Numbered from the stretch's first letter, positions 6,027-14,697 are shown. The stretch is DNA of 17,161 nucleotides from an uncultured Collinsella sp. (GCA_900752475.1 CAADVJ010000064.1:1-17161); one strand, 5' to 3'. The notes: generated from the letters alone by a model not told the origin. Program-made: numbers and translations.

Positions 6027-7775
6027 TTATGCGAAGAAACGGCCGATCGGCCATGAGCCGAGCGTCGTTCGTGCCTCTTCGTCAAGTGACGCTCTGAGCG
6101 CAGAGGCCATGTCCGAGTCTCCGCGCAAGGCTGCTGCGCATGCTTTCGACAGCGCACTATCTGAATTCAGCTGGATTGCCATTAACTCAGATTTCTCCTC
6201 GCTAGTAAGATCTCGCTTTCGAACGGCAATTTGATATCGATTTATCAGGGTTGCCTCTCGATCCGCAAAAGCTTCCAGGGCGTCTACGGTCATCTCGCAG
6301 CATTTCAGCAACTCTTCCTTACAGCACGCATCTTGATCGTAGGCTGATAGCATTTCAAGCATCTTGTCGTTGACGTAGGCAGAGCTAACTTCGGTGACTG
6401 GATACTGCTTCAACGTAGCGGCAAACACCTCGGCATCGATATTGGCAAGCCTCATATAGTCCTGCATCGTTTGGACGAACAGAGGCGCGACGACTACGGG
6501 GGCATCCCCCTCGCCCCGGAAGAACACCGAGACCGTCAGGTCATCCAGTCGAAGCCCATCGACCATTCGGTACATATCTTCAGATACTTGGTAAAACACG
6601 AGCTTAATCGGATGGTTCCCCAGATTGATATATCCGAATCCGTTTTGCCGATCCTTGTAGTGGAGGGGTGCGTTCTCAACCAATCCCTTGTAAATTGTCT
6701 CGATGTTTCTTAAATCCTGAGTGGTCAACGCACTGATGTCGAGCTCTGGCTTGTAATGAAGAGCGTCGACAACCCGCTTGATAATCTCCAGCGACTGCAA
6801 TCGACTCTCAAGGGCGTCGAGGTCGCCTCCGCTCAACTTGCACCCGCGAGCAAAGCCGCTTCCGTCTATGGAAAGCGTACCGGTTTGCATCAATGCGCGC
6901 ATGAGGGCCAACTCTTCCATGCGCTCGACAAGAGTTCCGGTCTCGCTGAGGGTGATTGTGTTGGTGGAGAGGCATATGTCGAAACCCCTGAAGAAAACGT
7001 GCTCGCCATTCTCATTTTCTCCGGCCATGACCACCGCATTTAGGGAAACATCACCAGAGCTGACGTCATGCCGAGACCCAATCGCGACGCCAACTATGTT
7101 TTCAAGCTTATTCAAGGGATACAGCTCTCCCCAGGGGCTCTTCCCGTAGATATACAGCCCGTTCCTGTATGGAGCCAAGCTTGCGGGCGACTCGCCCTCG
7201 AGCAGCTCGATTCCAAACTCGCACTCATCAAAGCAAAGGCCGGCGTCCTTAAATTCCTCGATTGTCTTGGGGGCGATGCCAGCGACTGCTCGCTGCTTTG
7301 TTCTGTCCTTGACCGCCCTTCTGACAAGCCGCGTCAATTCCGCCGCGTCTGATGGAAGCCGGTCGAAACGCAAAGAGATGCGCTCTTGTTGCTCCGGAAT
7401 ATCTGCCAGAATCTTCTTTAGGTCATAGGGAAGCAAAAGTCTGTAGAAAACCTCCGCTGAACGAGCCTCGCTCCCACAGTAGACGTAAAAATAGATGCAG
7501 CCTCCAGCAATGTTGAGATAGTGCTTGAGGTCTGAAACTCGAACTTGCCGCTTAGGTCGGTCCGATTTTCTTTTCGAAGTGGTCCCCTTGACCTGAAGCG
7601 GCAACTGGCCTTCAACGGTCTCAATCGTGAAGGAAGAAGACGAGTAGACTTGCAGGTGCCCGTCGGTGCATTCGGTCTTGTCGTTCTCATCTATATACGC
7701 ATAGACGCAAGCGACATCGCCGAAAGCCTGCTTGACAGCATTGACCGCGTTCTGCTCGATTTTGCGATTGTCCAA
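6027..7775 (-). CDS. DUF4365-like N-terminal nuclease domain fused to large unknown region
   Basis: 582 residues. The start is TTG 7775, directed by AAGGAGA four to five bases upstream; an ATG further in would lose the domain start. Residues 1-125 look like a DUF4365 / PD-(D/E)XK-type domain: a charged N-terminal helix, TDGH (Asp38), IETVEGQLPLQVKGTT (Glu55, Gln61, Lys63) as the core strand pair, then SDLKHYLNIAGGCIYFYVYC and YRLLLPYDLKKIL, which fit the rest of that fold. Residues of about 170-580 form a soluble region with no domain I recognise. It is followed after 28 nt by the RX4H gene and preceded by the AAA_14/DUF4143 gene, 89 nt away, all on the same strand. A DNA-cleaving or sensing role in a defence system is inference. 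The domain call is medium, since only a few residues are diagnostic. Confidence 0.6.
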   Translation of the reverse strand: MDNRKIEQNAVNAVKQAFGDVACVYAYIDENDKTECTDGHLQVYSSSSFTIETVEGQLPLQVKGTTSKRKSDRPKRQVRVSDLKHYLNIAGGCIYFYVYCGSEARSAEVFYRLLLPYDLKKILADIPEQQERISLRFDRLPSDAAELTRLVRRAVKDRTKQRAVAGIAPKTIEEFKDAGLCFDECEFGIELLEGESPASLAPYRNGLYIYGKSPWGELYPLNKLENIVGVAIGSRHDVSSGDVSLNAVVMAGENENGEHVFFRGFDICLSTNTITLSETGTLVERMEELALMRALMQTGTLSIDGSGFARGCKLSGGDLDALESRLQSLEIIKRVVDALHYKPELDISALTTQDLRNIETIYKGLVENAPLHYKDRQNGFGYINLGNHPIKLVFYQVSEDMYRMVDGLRLDDLTVSVFFRGEGDAPVVVAPLFVQTMQDYMRLANIDAEVFAATLKQYPVTEVSSAYVNDKMLEMLSAYDQDACCKEELLKCCEMTVDALEAFADREATLINRYQIAVRKRDLTSEEKSELMAIQLNSDSALSKACAAALRGDSDMASALRASLDEEARTTLGSWPIGRFFA

Positions 7776-7864
7776 GCTTCTCCTTACTGTTTTAGATCGT
7801 CAGCAAACCGATGTCAGGCATGTTTCTCACTTGACCTAACTGCCTCGCGATGAATCACATGGCC

Positions 7865-9130
7865 CTAGAGGAAAAAGTCCCTCGCGCTCACGATGCGGAT
7901 GCCGTCGATATCCGTGTCGTAGGAACCCTGCCTCACGACCACGATCTTCTCGTGGTTGTCTCGTATCGACTTCAGAGGGGCGATCTCTCGCTCCCTGGTC
8001 TCGCTTGCGAACATCTCGTCAGTCGCCTGCACGTAGAGCACGCGCCCGTCCTTCGTCGCGACGAAGTCGACTTCCTTGCCATAGAGCTTGCCCACATGCA
8101 CGCTCCATCCTTCGTAGAGCAGCTGGAGATACACGGCGTTCTCGAACAGGCGGCCAGTATCCGTGACCCTATAGCCGGCCATCCAGGTCCGGAAGCCGGT
8201 GTCGACGATGTACTCCTTTGGGTTCGTCTTGAGGAGCGCCTTGCCGTGCAAATCGTAACGCGTGGCACGATAGAACAGGAAGGCCTCCTCAAGCGCACCC
8301 ACATACGAGGAAACGGTCTTGTTCGTGGTCTTCGGCCCCGCAGAAGTTAACGCGCCGGCGATTCGACTCGACGAGCACTCGTTGCCGATGTTGTCCGCCA
8401 GGAATTCGGCCACATGGCGCAGCAGGGAAGGGTCAGTCACCGCACTTTTGCCCTTCCCGCGCTCACGGTTGACAATATCACGCACGGCGATGGCTTCGTA
8501 GACGCCGGACATGTACGCCGAGTGCTGCGCCTGGGTCGTCGAGAGGGATGCGATGGCTGGCATGCCCCCGTACTCAAGGTAACGAGTAAGCATGTCGTCG
8601 AAGAGAACGGGATCCCCCTCGGGAGTGAGAGCCACCGAAGTTCCCGATACGAACTCGATTCCGCAGAAGTCGGCGAACTCGGAGAAGGACAGAGGCAGCA
8701 TCTTTACCTCTACGTAGCGCCCGGAGAGATAGGTGGCCAGCTCGCTCGAGAGAAGATACGCATTCGAGCCCGTGAGGTAGATGTCGCAATCGAAGTCGAC
8801 CCTCATTGCGTTGACCGCATCCTGCCAGCCATCGATTCTCTGGGGCTCGTCTATGAAAACGTAGGTGCGACCCTTGTCCGACAGGCGCCCGCGAACGTAA
8901 TCATAAAGCTGGTCCTCCGTCTTGATGCCCGTACCCTTGCTTTCCAGGTTGACGCTCACAAAGCCGCGGCCAGCGACTCCTTCAGACTCGATGGTCATCC
9001 TAATTAGATCGAGAAGGCTCGACTTGCCGCACCTGCGCACGCCCGTGATCACCTTGATGAGGTCGGTGTCACGGAAGAACATCGCCTCCTCGAGGTATCT
9101 ATCGCGGTTCCTGAGTCTGCTACCCTTCAA
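7865..9130 (-). CDS. AAA_14 / DUF4143 ATPase
   Basis: 421 residues from TTG 9130, with AGGAG upstream. Walker A is GVRRCGKSS (30-38), Walker B is YVFIDEP (90-96) and the sensor region is YLTGSNA (118-124), followed by LSGRYVEVKMLPLSFSEF (about 136-153), the typical end of the AAA_14 domain. The C-terminal third is DUF4143: LEEAFLFYRATRYDLHGK, then YIVDTGFRTW, RLFENAVYLQLL and GKEVDFVATKDGRVLYVQAT, the last being a PD-(D/E)XK-like core (Glu, Asp, Gln). These ATPases are very common in anaerobe and archaeal genomes, often in accessory regions, with no settled function. All motifs and the full length are intact. The gene heads the minus-strand group, and an inverted repeat covers its ribosome site. 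It may be independent of the two genes downstream. Confidence 0.92.
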   Translation of the reverse strand: MKGSRLRNRDRYLEEAMFFRDTDLIKVITGVRRCGKSSLLDLIRMTIESEGVAGRGFVSVNLESKGTGIKTEDQLYDYVRGRLSDKGRTYVFIDEPQRIDGWQDAVNAMRVDFDCDIYLTGSNAYLLSSELATYLSGRYVEVKMLPLSFSEFADFCGIEFVSGTSVALTPEGDPVLFDDMLTRYLEYGGMPAIASLSTTQAQHSAYMSGVYEAIAVRDIVNRERGKGKSAVTDPSLLRHVAEFLADNIGNECSSSRIAGALTSAGPKTTNKTVSSYVGALEEAFLFYRATRYDLHGKALLKTNPKEYIVDTGFRTWMAGYRVTDTGRLFENAVYLQLLYEGWSVHVGKLYGKEVDFVATKDGRVLYVQATDEMFASETREREIAPLKSIRDNHEKIVVVRQGSYDTDIDGIRIVSARDFFL

Positions 9131-9136
9131 AAGCTG

Positions 9137-9171
9137 CTCCTAAAACTCGAATCTGGTTACACTTTTAGGAG
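9137..9171 (-). promoter_or_regulatory. Inverted repeat covering the ribosome site of the AAA_14/DUF4143 gene
   Basis: CTCCTAAAA (9137-9145) and TTTTAGGAG (9163-9171) form a perfect 9-bp inverted repeat with a 17-nt loop. In the minus-strand mRNA the 3' arm carries the AGGAG ribosome site, six bases before the TTG start at 9130, so the hairpin would hide it. It could equally be a DNA operator. No clear promoter is visible for the gene. Confidence 0.55.
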
Positions 9172-9331
9172 TATCGTAACCCCACGCCACAAGATGAGCA
9201 AAGAGCGCACCTCGAGACGGATCGACCAAGGGGATTACGCACCTGCCGGGAGGCAGGGCAGCTTGCTCGATCGACGCGGACTACCAATTGATAAACCCCA
9301 AAAGCCGGACCGCACGGCGGCGCTCGTTTCG

Positions 9332-9553
9332 CTAAATCGGCTTGATGGGATGGCGAATCACGGTCTTGAGCTTCTCCGGCGCGTACTTGCGCGGGTCGGA
9401 GAGGTAAATCTCGTGACAGAGGCGGAATTCGGAGAAGTCGGGCGCATATCCCCGTTCCGCCGCAAATGCACGCATGGCGCCTATGATCGTCAGCTCGTCA
9501 TCGTAAGGCCCGTATAGCAATGGGCGCGGATTCGGAAGATGCCGCGCCCATTG
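9332..9553 (-). pseudogene. C-terminal fragment of a GyrI-like small-molecule-binding protein
   Basis: From about 9520 (TTG) to the TAG at 9332-9334 the frame reads LLYGPYDDELTIIGAMRAF, then AAERGYAPDFSEFRLCHEIY and LSDPRKYAPEKLKTVIRHP. This is the characteristic end of GyrI-like (PF06445-type) proteins: GPYDDE, EIYLSDPR and PEKLKTVIR. The family is usually 150-210 residues or longer, so about two-thirds is missing. The frame stays open upstream to the guaA stop codon without any start or ribosome site, so no N-terminus is present. The 12-bp inverted repeat lies at the break. A truncated relic is most likely. Confidence 0.62.
9518..9553. repeat. Perfect 12-bp inverted repeat downstream of guaA
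   Basis: CAATGGGCGCGG (9518-9529) and CCGCGCCCATTG (9542-9553), loop 12 nt. It sits 34 bases after the guaA stop codon on the minus strand, the place for a transcription terminator, but no T-tract follows on either strand. It also coincides with the broken end of the GyrI-like fragment. Confidence 0.75.
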
Positions 9554-9586
9554 GCAAACACTATAGCATAGAATCGAACGTCTGTT

Positions 9587-11185
9587 CTACTCCCACTCGA
9601 TGGTCGCGGGCGGCTTGGACGTGATGTCGTAGCACACGCGGTTGGCACCGGGAACCTCGGCAACGATACGACCGGAAATGCGGGCCAGCACGTCGTAGGG
9701 CAGCTTGGCCCAGTCGGCGGTCATGGCATCGCTGGACTCGACGGCACGCAGGATGATCGGGCGCTGATAAGTGCGCTCGTCGCCCATAACGCCCACGGAC
9801 TTGATGTCGGGCAGGACCGCGAAATACTGCCAGCAGCTGTGCTCGGAGTTGCGCTCGCCGGTCTGCTCAAACAGACGCTGGTTGTAGGCGTCGAGCTCCT
9901 CGCGCACGATGGCATCGGCGTTCTTGAGGATCTCGAGCTTCTCCTTGTCGACCGCGCCGATGATACGGATGGCCAGACCCGGGCCCGGGAAAGGCTGGCG
10001 GAACACGATGTGACCCGGCAGGCCCAGCGCCAGACCGAGCGCGCGGACCTCGTCCTTAAAGAAGTGGTCGAGCGGCTCAATAAGGTCGAAGTGCACGCCC
10101 TCGGGGAACGGGATCAGGTTGTGGTGGCTCTTGATGGTGGCCGTCTTGCCGCCCGTCTTTCGAGCGCCGGACTCGATGATGTCGGGGTAAATGGTGCCCT
10201 GAGCCAGGTACTTGACCGGCTTGCCATCGGTCTCGAGCTGCTGCGCCACGGCGAAGAACTCTTTCCAGAACTGCGTGCCGATGATGCGGCGCTTCTCCTC
10301 GGGCTCGGTCACGCCGGCCAGAAGCTCGGCATAACGGTCCTCGGCGTGGACGTGGATAAAGTCGACGTCAAACTGCTTGGTGAAGACCTCCTCCACCTGC
10401 TCGGGCTCGCCCTTGCGCAGCAGGCCGTGGTTGATGAACACGCAGGTCATCTGCTTGCCCACGGCACGGGCACCCAGCGCAGCCACGACGGAGGAGTCGA
10501 CGCCGCCGGACAGGGCAAGAATCACGCGGTCGTCGCCGACCTTCTCGCGAAACTCGGCCGTCATGGTCTCGACCAGGTTGTCCATGCTCCAGTTGGGCTC
10601 CAGACCGCAGATCTCAAACAGGAAGTTGCTCAGCAGCTGCTGACCGTACTCGGAGTGCTTGACCTCGGGGTGGAACTGCGTGGTGAAGATTTTGCGCTCT
10701 GGGCACTCCATGGCAGCAACCGGGCACACGTCGGTGCTGGCGGTAACGGTAAAGCCCTCGGGCACCTCGGAAACGGCGTCGCGGTGGCTCATCCACACGG
10801 TCTGCTCCATGGGCGTGGAGTTAAAGAGCTTGGCGCCGGCCGTGCGCGTGATGGTGGCGCGGCCGTACTCGCCCACCTCGGAGTGACCGACCTTGCCGCC
10901 GAGCGTCACGGCCGTGATCTGATGACCGTAGCAGAAGCCCAGGACGGGAAGGCCCAGGTCAAAGATGGCAGGATCGATGGACGGAGCGTCCTCGGCGTAC
11001 ACGGAGGCCGGGCCGCCGGAAAGGATGAGCGCAGAGGCGTTCATCTCGCGAATCTCGTCGGCCGAGATGTCGCAGGGGACGATCTCGGAATACACGTTGA
11101 GGTCGCGGACGCGACGGGCAATGAGCTGACCGTACTGCGCACCAAAGTCGAGTACGAGGACCTTTGCGGAAGCCTTTTGATCCAT
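9587..11185 (-). CDS. guaA: GMP synthase (glutamine-hydrolysing)
   Basis: 532 residues from ATG 11185, with AGAGGGGGAACC directly upstream; a longer in-frame extension to 11221 lacks a ribosome site. It converts XMP, ATP and glutamine to GMP, the last step of guanine nucleotide synthesis, in the cytosol. The N-terminal glutaminase domain shows VLGFCYGHQI, with nucleophile Cys85, and FHPEV with His172 and Glu174. The ATP-pyrophosphatase domain has the PP-loop ALSGGVDSS (226-232 core). The C-terminal dimerisation domain carries FRQPFPGPGLAIRI and ends KPPATIEWE, as usual for the family. Full length and all catalytic residues are present. It stands alone, divergent from the asparaginase gene across a 267-bp gap. 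No guanine riboswitch or other recognisable leader was seen ahead of it. Confidence 0.98.
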   Translation of the reverse strand: MDQKASAKVLVLDFGAQYGQLIARRVRDLNVYSEIVPCDISADEIREMNASALILSGGPASVYAEDAPSIDPAIFDLGLPVLGFCYGHQITAVTLGGKVGHSEVGEYGRATITRTAGAKLFNSTPMEQTVWMSHRDAVSEVPEGFTVTASTDVCPVAAMECPERKIFTTQFHPEVKHSEYGQQLLSNFLFEICGLEPNWSMDNLVETMTAEFREKVGDDRVILALSGGVDSSVVAALGARAVGKQMTCVFINHGLLRKGEPEQVEEVFTKQFDVDFIHVHAEDRYAELLAGVTEPEEKRRIIGTQFWKEFFAVAQQLETDGKPVKYLAQGTIYPDIIESGARKTGGKTATIKSHHNLIPFPEGVHFDLIEPLDHFFKDEVRALGLALGLPGHIVFRQPFPGPGLAIRIIGAVDKEKLEILKNADAIVREELDAYNQRLFEQTGERNSEHSCWQYFAVLPDIKSVGVMGDERTYQRPIILRAVESSDAMTADWAKLPYDVLARISGRIVAEVPGANRVCYDITSKPPATIEWE

Positions 11186-11452
11186 GGTTCCCCCTCTTGT
11201 TGGCGGGGAGCCGGTGCCCACCCGCGCGAATGAACGAAAATAACTTCCATAGTGTACACGTTATATGGGGTTTCTCGTCCCTCGCAGCCATCAGCGCACG
11301 GCAAACGCACGACCTGGGCCCCTGTTTGACGACAATTGAAGTGTTACCAAACGTTACGGATGATGTAATACGTTTGAACATTGGACGCCCTGTGCCACAA
11401 TACTGCCGAACGATTCCGCCTCTGCGGCGGCAAATACGATAGGAATACCAGC
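11186..11452. promoter_or_regulatory. Divergent intergenic region between guaA and the asparaginase gene
   Basis: It must hold promoters in both directions, but neither is close to consensus. For guaA, TACACT or TATAAC near 11250-11265 (read on the minus strand) are possible -10 boxes. For the asparaginase gene, TTACCA, 16 nt, TAATAC around 11343-11370 is a possible pair. An imperfect dyad (AAACGT-TAC / GTA-ATACGTTT) overlaps it. Confidence 0.35.
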
Positions 11453-12466
11453 ATGAAACGCATCCTTCTCATCGCCACGGGCGGCACCATCGCATCGACC
11501 GAAGACGGCAACGGTCTCTCCCCCGCCCTGACCGGTGAGGAGCTCGCCCAGAGCGTCCCCGAGATCTCGGGCCTCTGCGAGCTCGACGTGGTACAGCCCA
11601 TGAACATCGACAGCACCAATATGCGTCCCAGTGACTGGATGCGTATCCGCGACGTCATCGTCGAGGGTTATGCCGACCACGACGGCTTCGTGATTCTGCA
11701 CGGCACCGACACCATGAGCTACACCGCGGCAGCGCTTTCCTACCTGATTCAGGACAGCCCCAAGCCCATCGTGCTCACCGGCTCGCAAAAGCCCATGGGC
11801 AACCCCTTTACCGACGCCAAGCTCAATCTGTACCAGAGCCTGCTCTATGCGCTCGACGAGCACTCGCACGATGTGTCGATTGTGTTTGGTGGCGTCGCCA
11901 TTGCCGGCACGCGCGCCCGCAAGCAGCGCACCATGAGCTTTAACGCGTTCATTAGCGTCAACTATCCGCCCATTGCCTACATCCGCAACGACCGCATCGT
12001 GCGCAACGGGCTCCACGGCACTCATCAGGGCGAAAACCCGGTGCGTTTCTACGACAACATCGACCCGCACGTGTTTGTCCTTAAGCTTACGCCCGGCGTG
12101 AACCCGGGTATCCTGGACGCCCTAGCCGATAGCTACGATGCTGTAATTCTTGAGACCTTTGGCATTGGCGGTATTCCCGAGTTTGGCGAGTCCGGCGAGT
12201 CATTCCAGGAGGCGATTTTCCGCTGGGTCGATTCGGGCCGCACCGTCGTTATGACCACGCAGGTCCCCGAAGAGGGCCTCGATCTGGGCGTTTATGAGGT
12301 CGGCCGCGCTTATGCCGATCATCCGGGCATTCTGCGCGGCGATGACATGACCACCGAGACGCTTGTGGCCAAGACCATGTGGGCACTCGGCCAGTCACGC
12401 GATGCCGCCGAAATCCAGCGCCTGTTCTACAGCCAAGTCAACCACGACCGCATCCCGATGGCGTAA
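11453..12466 (+). CDS. ansA: L-asparaginase, type I (cytosolic)
   Basis: 337 residues from ATG 11453, with AGGAA nine bases upstream; the frame is open from 11381 but that part has no initiation signals. It hydrolyses asparagine to aspartate and ammonia. The N-terminal motif is ATGGTIAST, with nucleophile Thr12. The second motif is HGTDTM (83-88), with Thr85 and Asp86. The substrate-pocket Ser is in NIDSTNM (Ser54), and the C-terminal domain has ILETFGIGGIPEFGE. There is no signal peptide, so it is the cytosolic form (AnsA-like) and not the periplasmic high-affinity type. Length is normal and all catalytic residues are present. It is a single gene convergent with the XRE regulator, and a 7-bp inverted repeat lies between their ends. 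Confidence 0.95.
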   Translation: MKRILLIATGGTIASTEDGNGLSPALTGEELAQSVPEISGLCELDVVQPMNIDSTNMRPSDWMRIRDVIVEGYADHDGFVILHGTDTMSYTAAALSYLIQDSPKPIVLTGSQKPMGNPFTDAKLNLYQSLLYALDEHSHDVSIVFGGVAIAGTRARKQRTMSFNAFISVNYPPIAYIRNDRIVRNGLHGTHQGENPVRFYDNIDPHVFVLKLTPGVNPGILDALADSYDAVILETFGIGGIPEFGESGESFQEAIFRWVDSGRTVVMTTQVPEEGLDLGVYEVGRAYADHPGILRGDDMTTETLVAKTMWALGQSRDAAEIQRLFYSQVNHDRIPMA

Positions 12467-12479
12467 TTCAGCTGTCGGC

Positions 12480-12501
12480 GGGTATCCCCTATTCGATACC
12501 C
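12480..12501. terminator. Small inverted repeat between convergent genes, possible terminator
   Basis: GGGTATC (12480-12486) and GATACCC (12495-12501) with an 8-nt loop, lying between the asparaginase stop and the end of the XRE gene and overlapping the latter's last codons. There is no T-tract, so confidence is low. Confidence 0.35.
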
Positions 12502-12707
12502 TCAAGAAGCTCTGACACCGTCATACCGAGTGCGGGTGCGATCTTAAATAGAACCTTGAGCGTGAAATTTGCCGTCCCATCTTCGATTCGGTCGAGGTAG
12601 GGTCGGCTGATTCCTGTCGCCACACAAAAATCAACCTTGGAGATACCAAGGTCTCTGCGTGTCTCTTCGACCCGCCTACCAAGAATCTGTTTCGCACGTT
12701 CGTCCAT
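12489..12707 (-). CDS. Small XRE-family (Cro/C1-type HTH) regulator
   Basis: 72 residues from ATG 12707; no clear ribosome site is seen, which is odd, and the message may be nearly leaderless. The whole protein is one HTH_3 domain: LGRRVEETRRDLGISKVDFC (helices 1-2), VATGISRPYLDRIEDGTANF (helices 3-4, with the recognition helix at SRPYLDRIE), then TLKVLFKIAPALGMTVSELL. It is a stand-alone repressor with no sensor domain. The 24-bp perfect palindrome at 12737-12760 lies between it and the divergent 129-residue gene. It is the obvious operator, and the regulator probably represses both genes. The family call is firm; the target is inferred from position. Confidence 0.88.
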   Translation of the reverse strand: MDERAKQILGRRVEETRRDLGISKVDFCVATGISRPYLDRIEDGTANFTLKVLFKIAPALGMTVSELLEGIE

Positions 12708-12717
12708 GCAGCCGAGT

Positions 12718-12747
12718 TTGAAATGGAGCCGAACATAAACGTAAACT
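12718..12747 (+). promoter_or_regulatory. Probable promoter of the 129-residue gene
   Basis: TTGAAA (12718-12723), an 18-nt spacer, TAAACT (12742-12747). The -10 box lies inside the 24-bp palindrome, so a repressor bound there would shut it. Confidence 0.45.
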
Positions 12748-12760
12748 ATAGTTTACGTTT
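12737..12760. promoter_or_regulatory. 24-bp perfect palindrome, likely XRE operator
   Basis: The half-site AAACGTAAACTA (12737-12748) is followed with no spacer by its exact reverse complement TAGTTTACGTTT (12749-12760). It lies between two divergent genes, the XRE regulator at 12707 and the gene starting at 12784. Such a perfect, AT-rich, zero-spacer dyad in a GC-rich genome is best explained as a dimeric-regulator binding site. Confidence 0.8.
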
Positions 12761-12783
12761 TGCCGAATACACAGGAGTTTTCT

Positions 12784-13173
12784 ATGTCGGGTTCTTCGGT
12801 CCGCATGTACCGAGCCACGCCTCGCACAAACAGCGCGCCGCCCAAGCTCGTCGTCGTTGAATCAGAATGCCTTTCGCCCGATGAGCGCACAGCATTTGCA
12901 TTGCTATCAAGTCGCGTCGCCGCCGTTCTGGTCCCTTGCCCGGCGCAAGGTGAACTTGCTATCCAATGCCAGGCGCACAGCTGCTCGCTCAATCAGGCTG
13001 CCGTGATCGCAACCAGCCAACGCGGTCTGCCCCTTCTCCTGGAAGCCGGTATCGCACTCGCCCTTCGCGGCGCCGGATACGAAAACGAGGCCGCCGCCGA
13101 CATGGTCTTTAAACCACGATCGAGCGGCGGCCTCGCAGCAGCTATCGAATATGTGTGCAGACTCGTTGCCTAA
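12784..13173 (+). CDS. Hypothetical protein divergent from XRE regulator
   Basis: 129 residues from ATG 12784, with CAGGAG at 12771-12776 (good spacing). It contains a hydrophobic strand and helix pattern: PPKLVVVESE, then LLSSRVAAVLVPCPAQGELA, QAAVIATSQRGLPLLLEAGI, ALALRGAGYENEAAADMVF and a final amphipathic helix (GGLAAAIEYVCRLVA). The alternation of short strands and Ala-rich helices suggests a small alpha/beta (Rossmann-like) fold. No signal peptide or clear membrane helix is seen. No family recognised. It is preceded by the 24-bp operator-like palindrome, so it is probably the regulated partner of the XRE protein. It is convergent with the DUF1648-type gene, ending 10 bases from that gene's stop. 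Confidence 0.6.
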   Translation: MSGSSVRMYRATPRTNSAPPKLVVVESECLSPDERTAFALLSSRVAAVLVPCPAQGELAIQCQAHSCSLNQAAVIATSQRGLPLLLEAGIALALRGAGYENEAAADMVFKPRSSGGLAAAIEYVCRLVA

Positions 13174-13182
13174 AAGGACAAG

Positions 13183-13566
13183 CTAGAAACCAAAGCCAAA
13201 GCCCGTTCCGGTAATCGCCGAGTACATAAAGTAAACGTTGATCACGTTGAGGAACACACCCGTGATGCAACCGTTGCGCAGGTAGCGCTCGCACACGATG
13301 CGCGCCATGGCGGCAGAGTCCTCATTGTTCTTGGCCTGGCGTCCCGCCGTAAAGTACGTTGCCACGCTCAGCAGCAAATTGAGCACCGGAAGCGCCAGCA
13401 GCTCGTAGCTCTTGCCCCAGCGCGTCACCTCGCCGGCTGCGTTAAACTTCGTTGCTACCTCGGGGCCAATGTTGGGGATTACAAACGCTGCGACCACCAG
13501 CGGAAGCACCGCAAGCACCAGCAGCGCGATGCCCATGTAGCCAGCTTTTTTGCCGTATTTGAACAT
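13183..13566 (-). CDS. DUF1648-type small membrane protein
   Basis: 127 residues from ATG 13566, with AAGGGCG upstream. The first membrane helix is about residues 9-31 (YMGIALLVLAVLPLVVAAFV), followed by the DUF1648 signature in NIGPEVATKFNAAGEVTRWG (the family pattern is P-x-H-F-x-x-x-G-x-x-x-x-W/Y-G; here the His is Lys). The second helix is around 55-73 (LLALPVLNLLLSVATYF) and the third around 100-117 (TGVFLNVINVYFMYSAI). It ends in GTGFGFGF. Such domains occur in SdpI-like immunity proteins and in many unassigned membrane proteins. It starts 11 bases after the ychF stop, so it is probably transcribed with it. Specific role unknown. Confidence 0.7.
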   Translation of the reverse strand: MFKYGKKAGYMGIALLVLAVLPLVVAAFVIPNIGPEVATKFNAAGEVTRWGKSYELLALPVLNLLLSVATYFTAGRQAKNNEDSAAMARIVCERYLRNGCITGVFLNVINVYFMYSAITGTGFGFGF

Positions 13567-13577
13567 ATGCTTCGCCC

Positions 13578-14654
<1,077 letters not shown>

Positions 14655-14691
14655 GACAGCTCCTTTTGGTACAGGTACTTCAAACTGCATA

Positions 14692-14697
14692 AGTATA
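14692..14697 (-). promoter_or_regulatory. Probable -10 box of ychF
   Basis: TATACT on the minus strand, about 40 bases before the GTG start. The -35 candidate 18 bases further up (TTCGCC) is weak and lies in the loop of the neighbouring inverted repeat. Confidence 0.4.

Noticed and set aside
7850..9007. Two plus-strand open frames opposite the AAA_14/DUF4143 gene
   Set aside because: The minus strand holds Walker motifs and a DUF4143 domain; the plus frames have no family features.
9839..11233. Long open frame on the plus strand opposite guaA (464 codons)
   Set aside because: It is fully antisense to an intact guaA with all catalytic motifs. GC-rich third positions in the real gene remove stops from the opposite strand, and the product resembles no protein.
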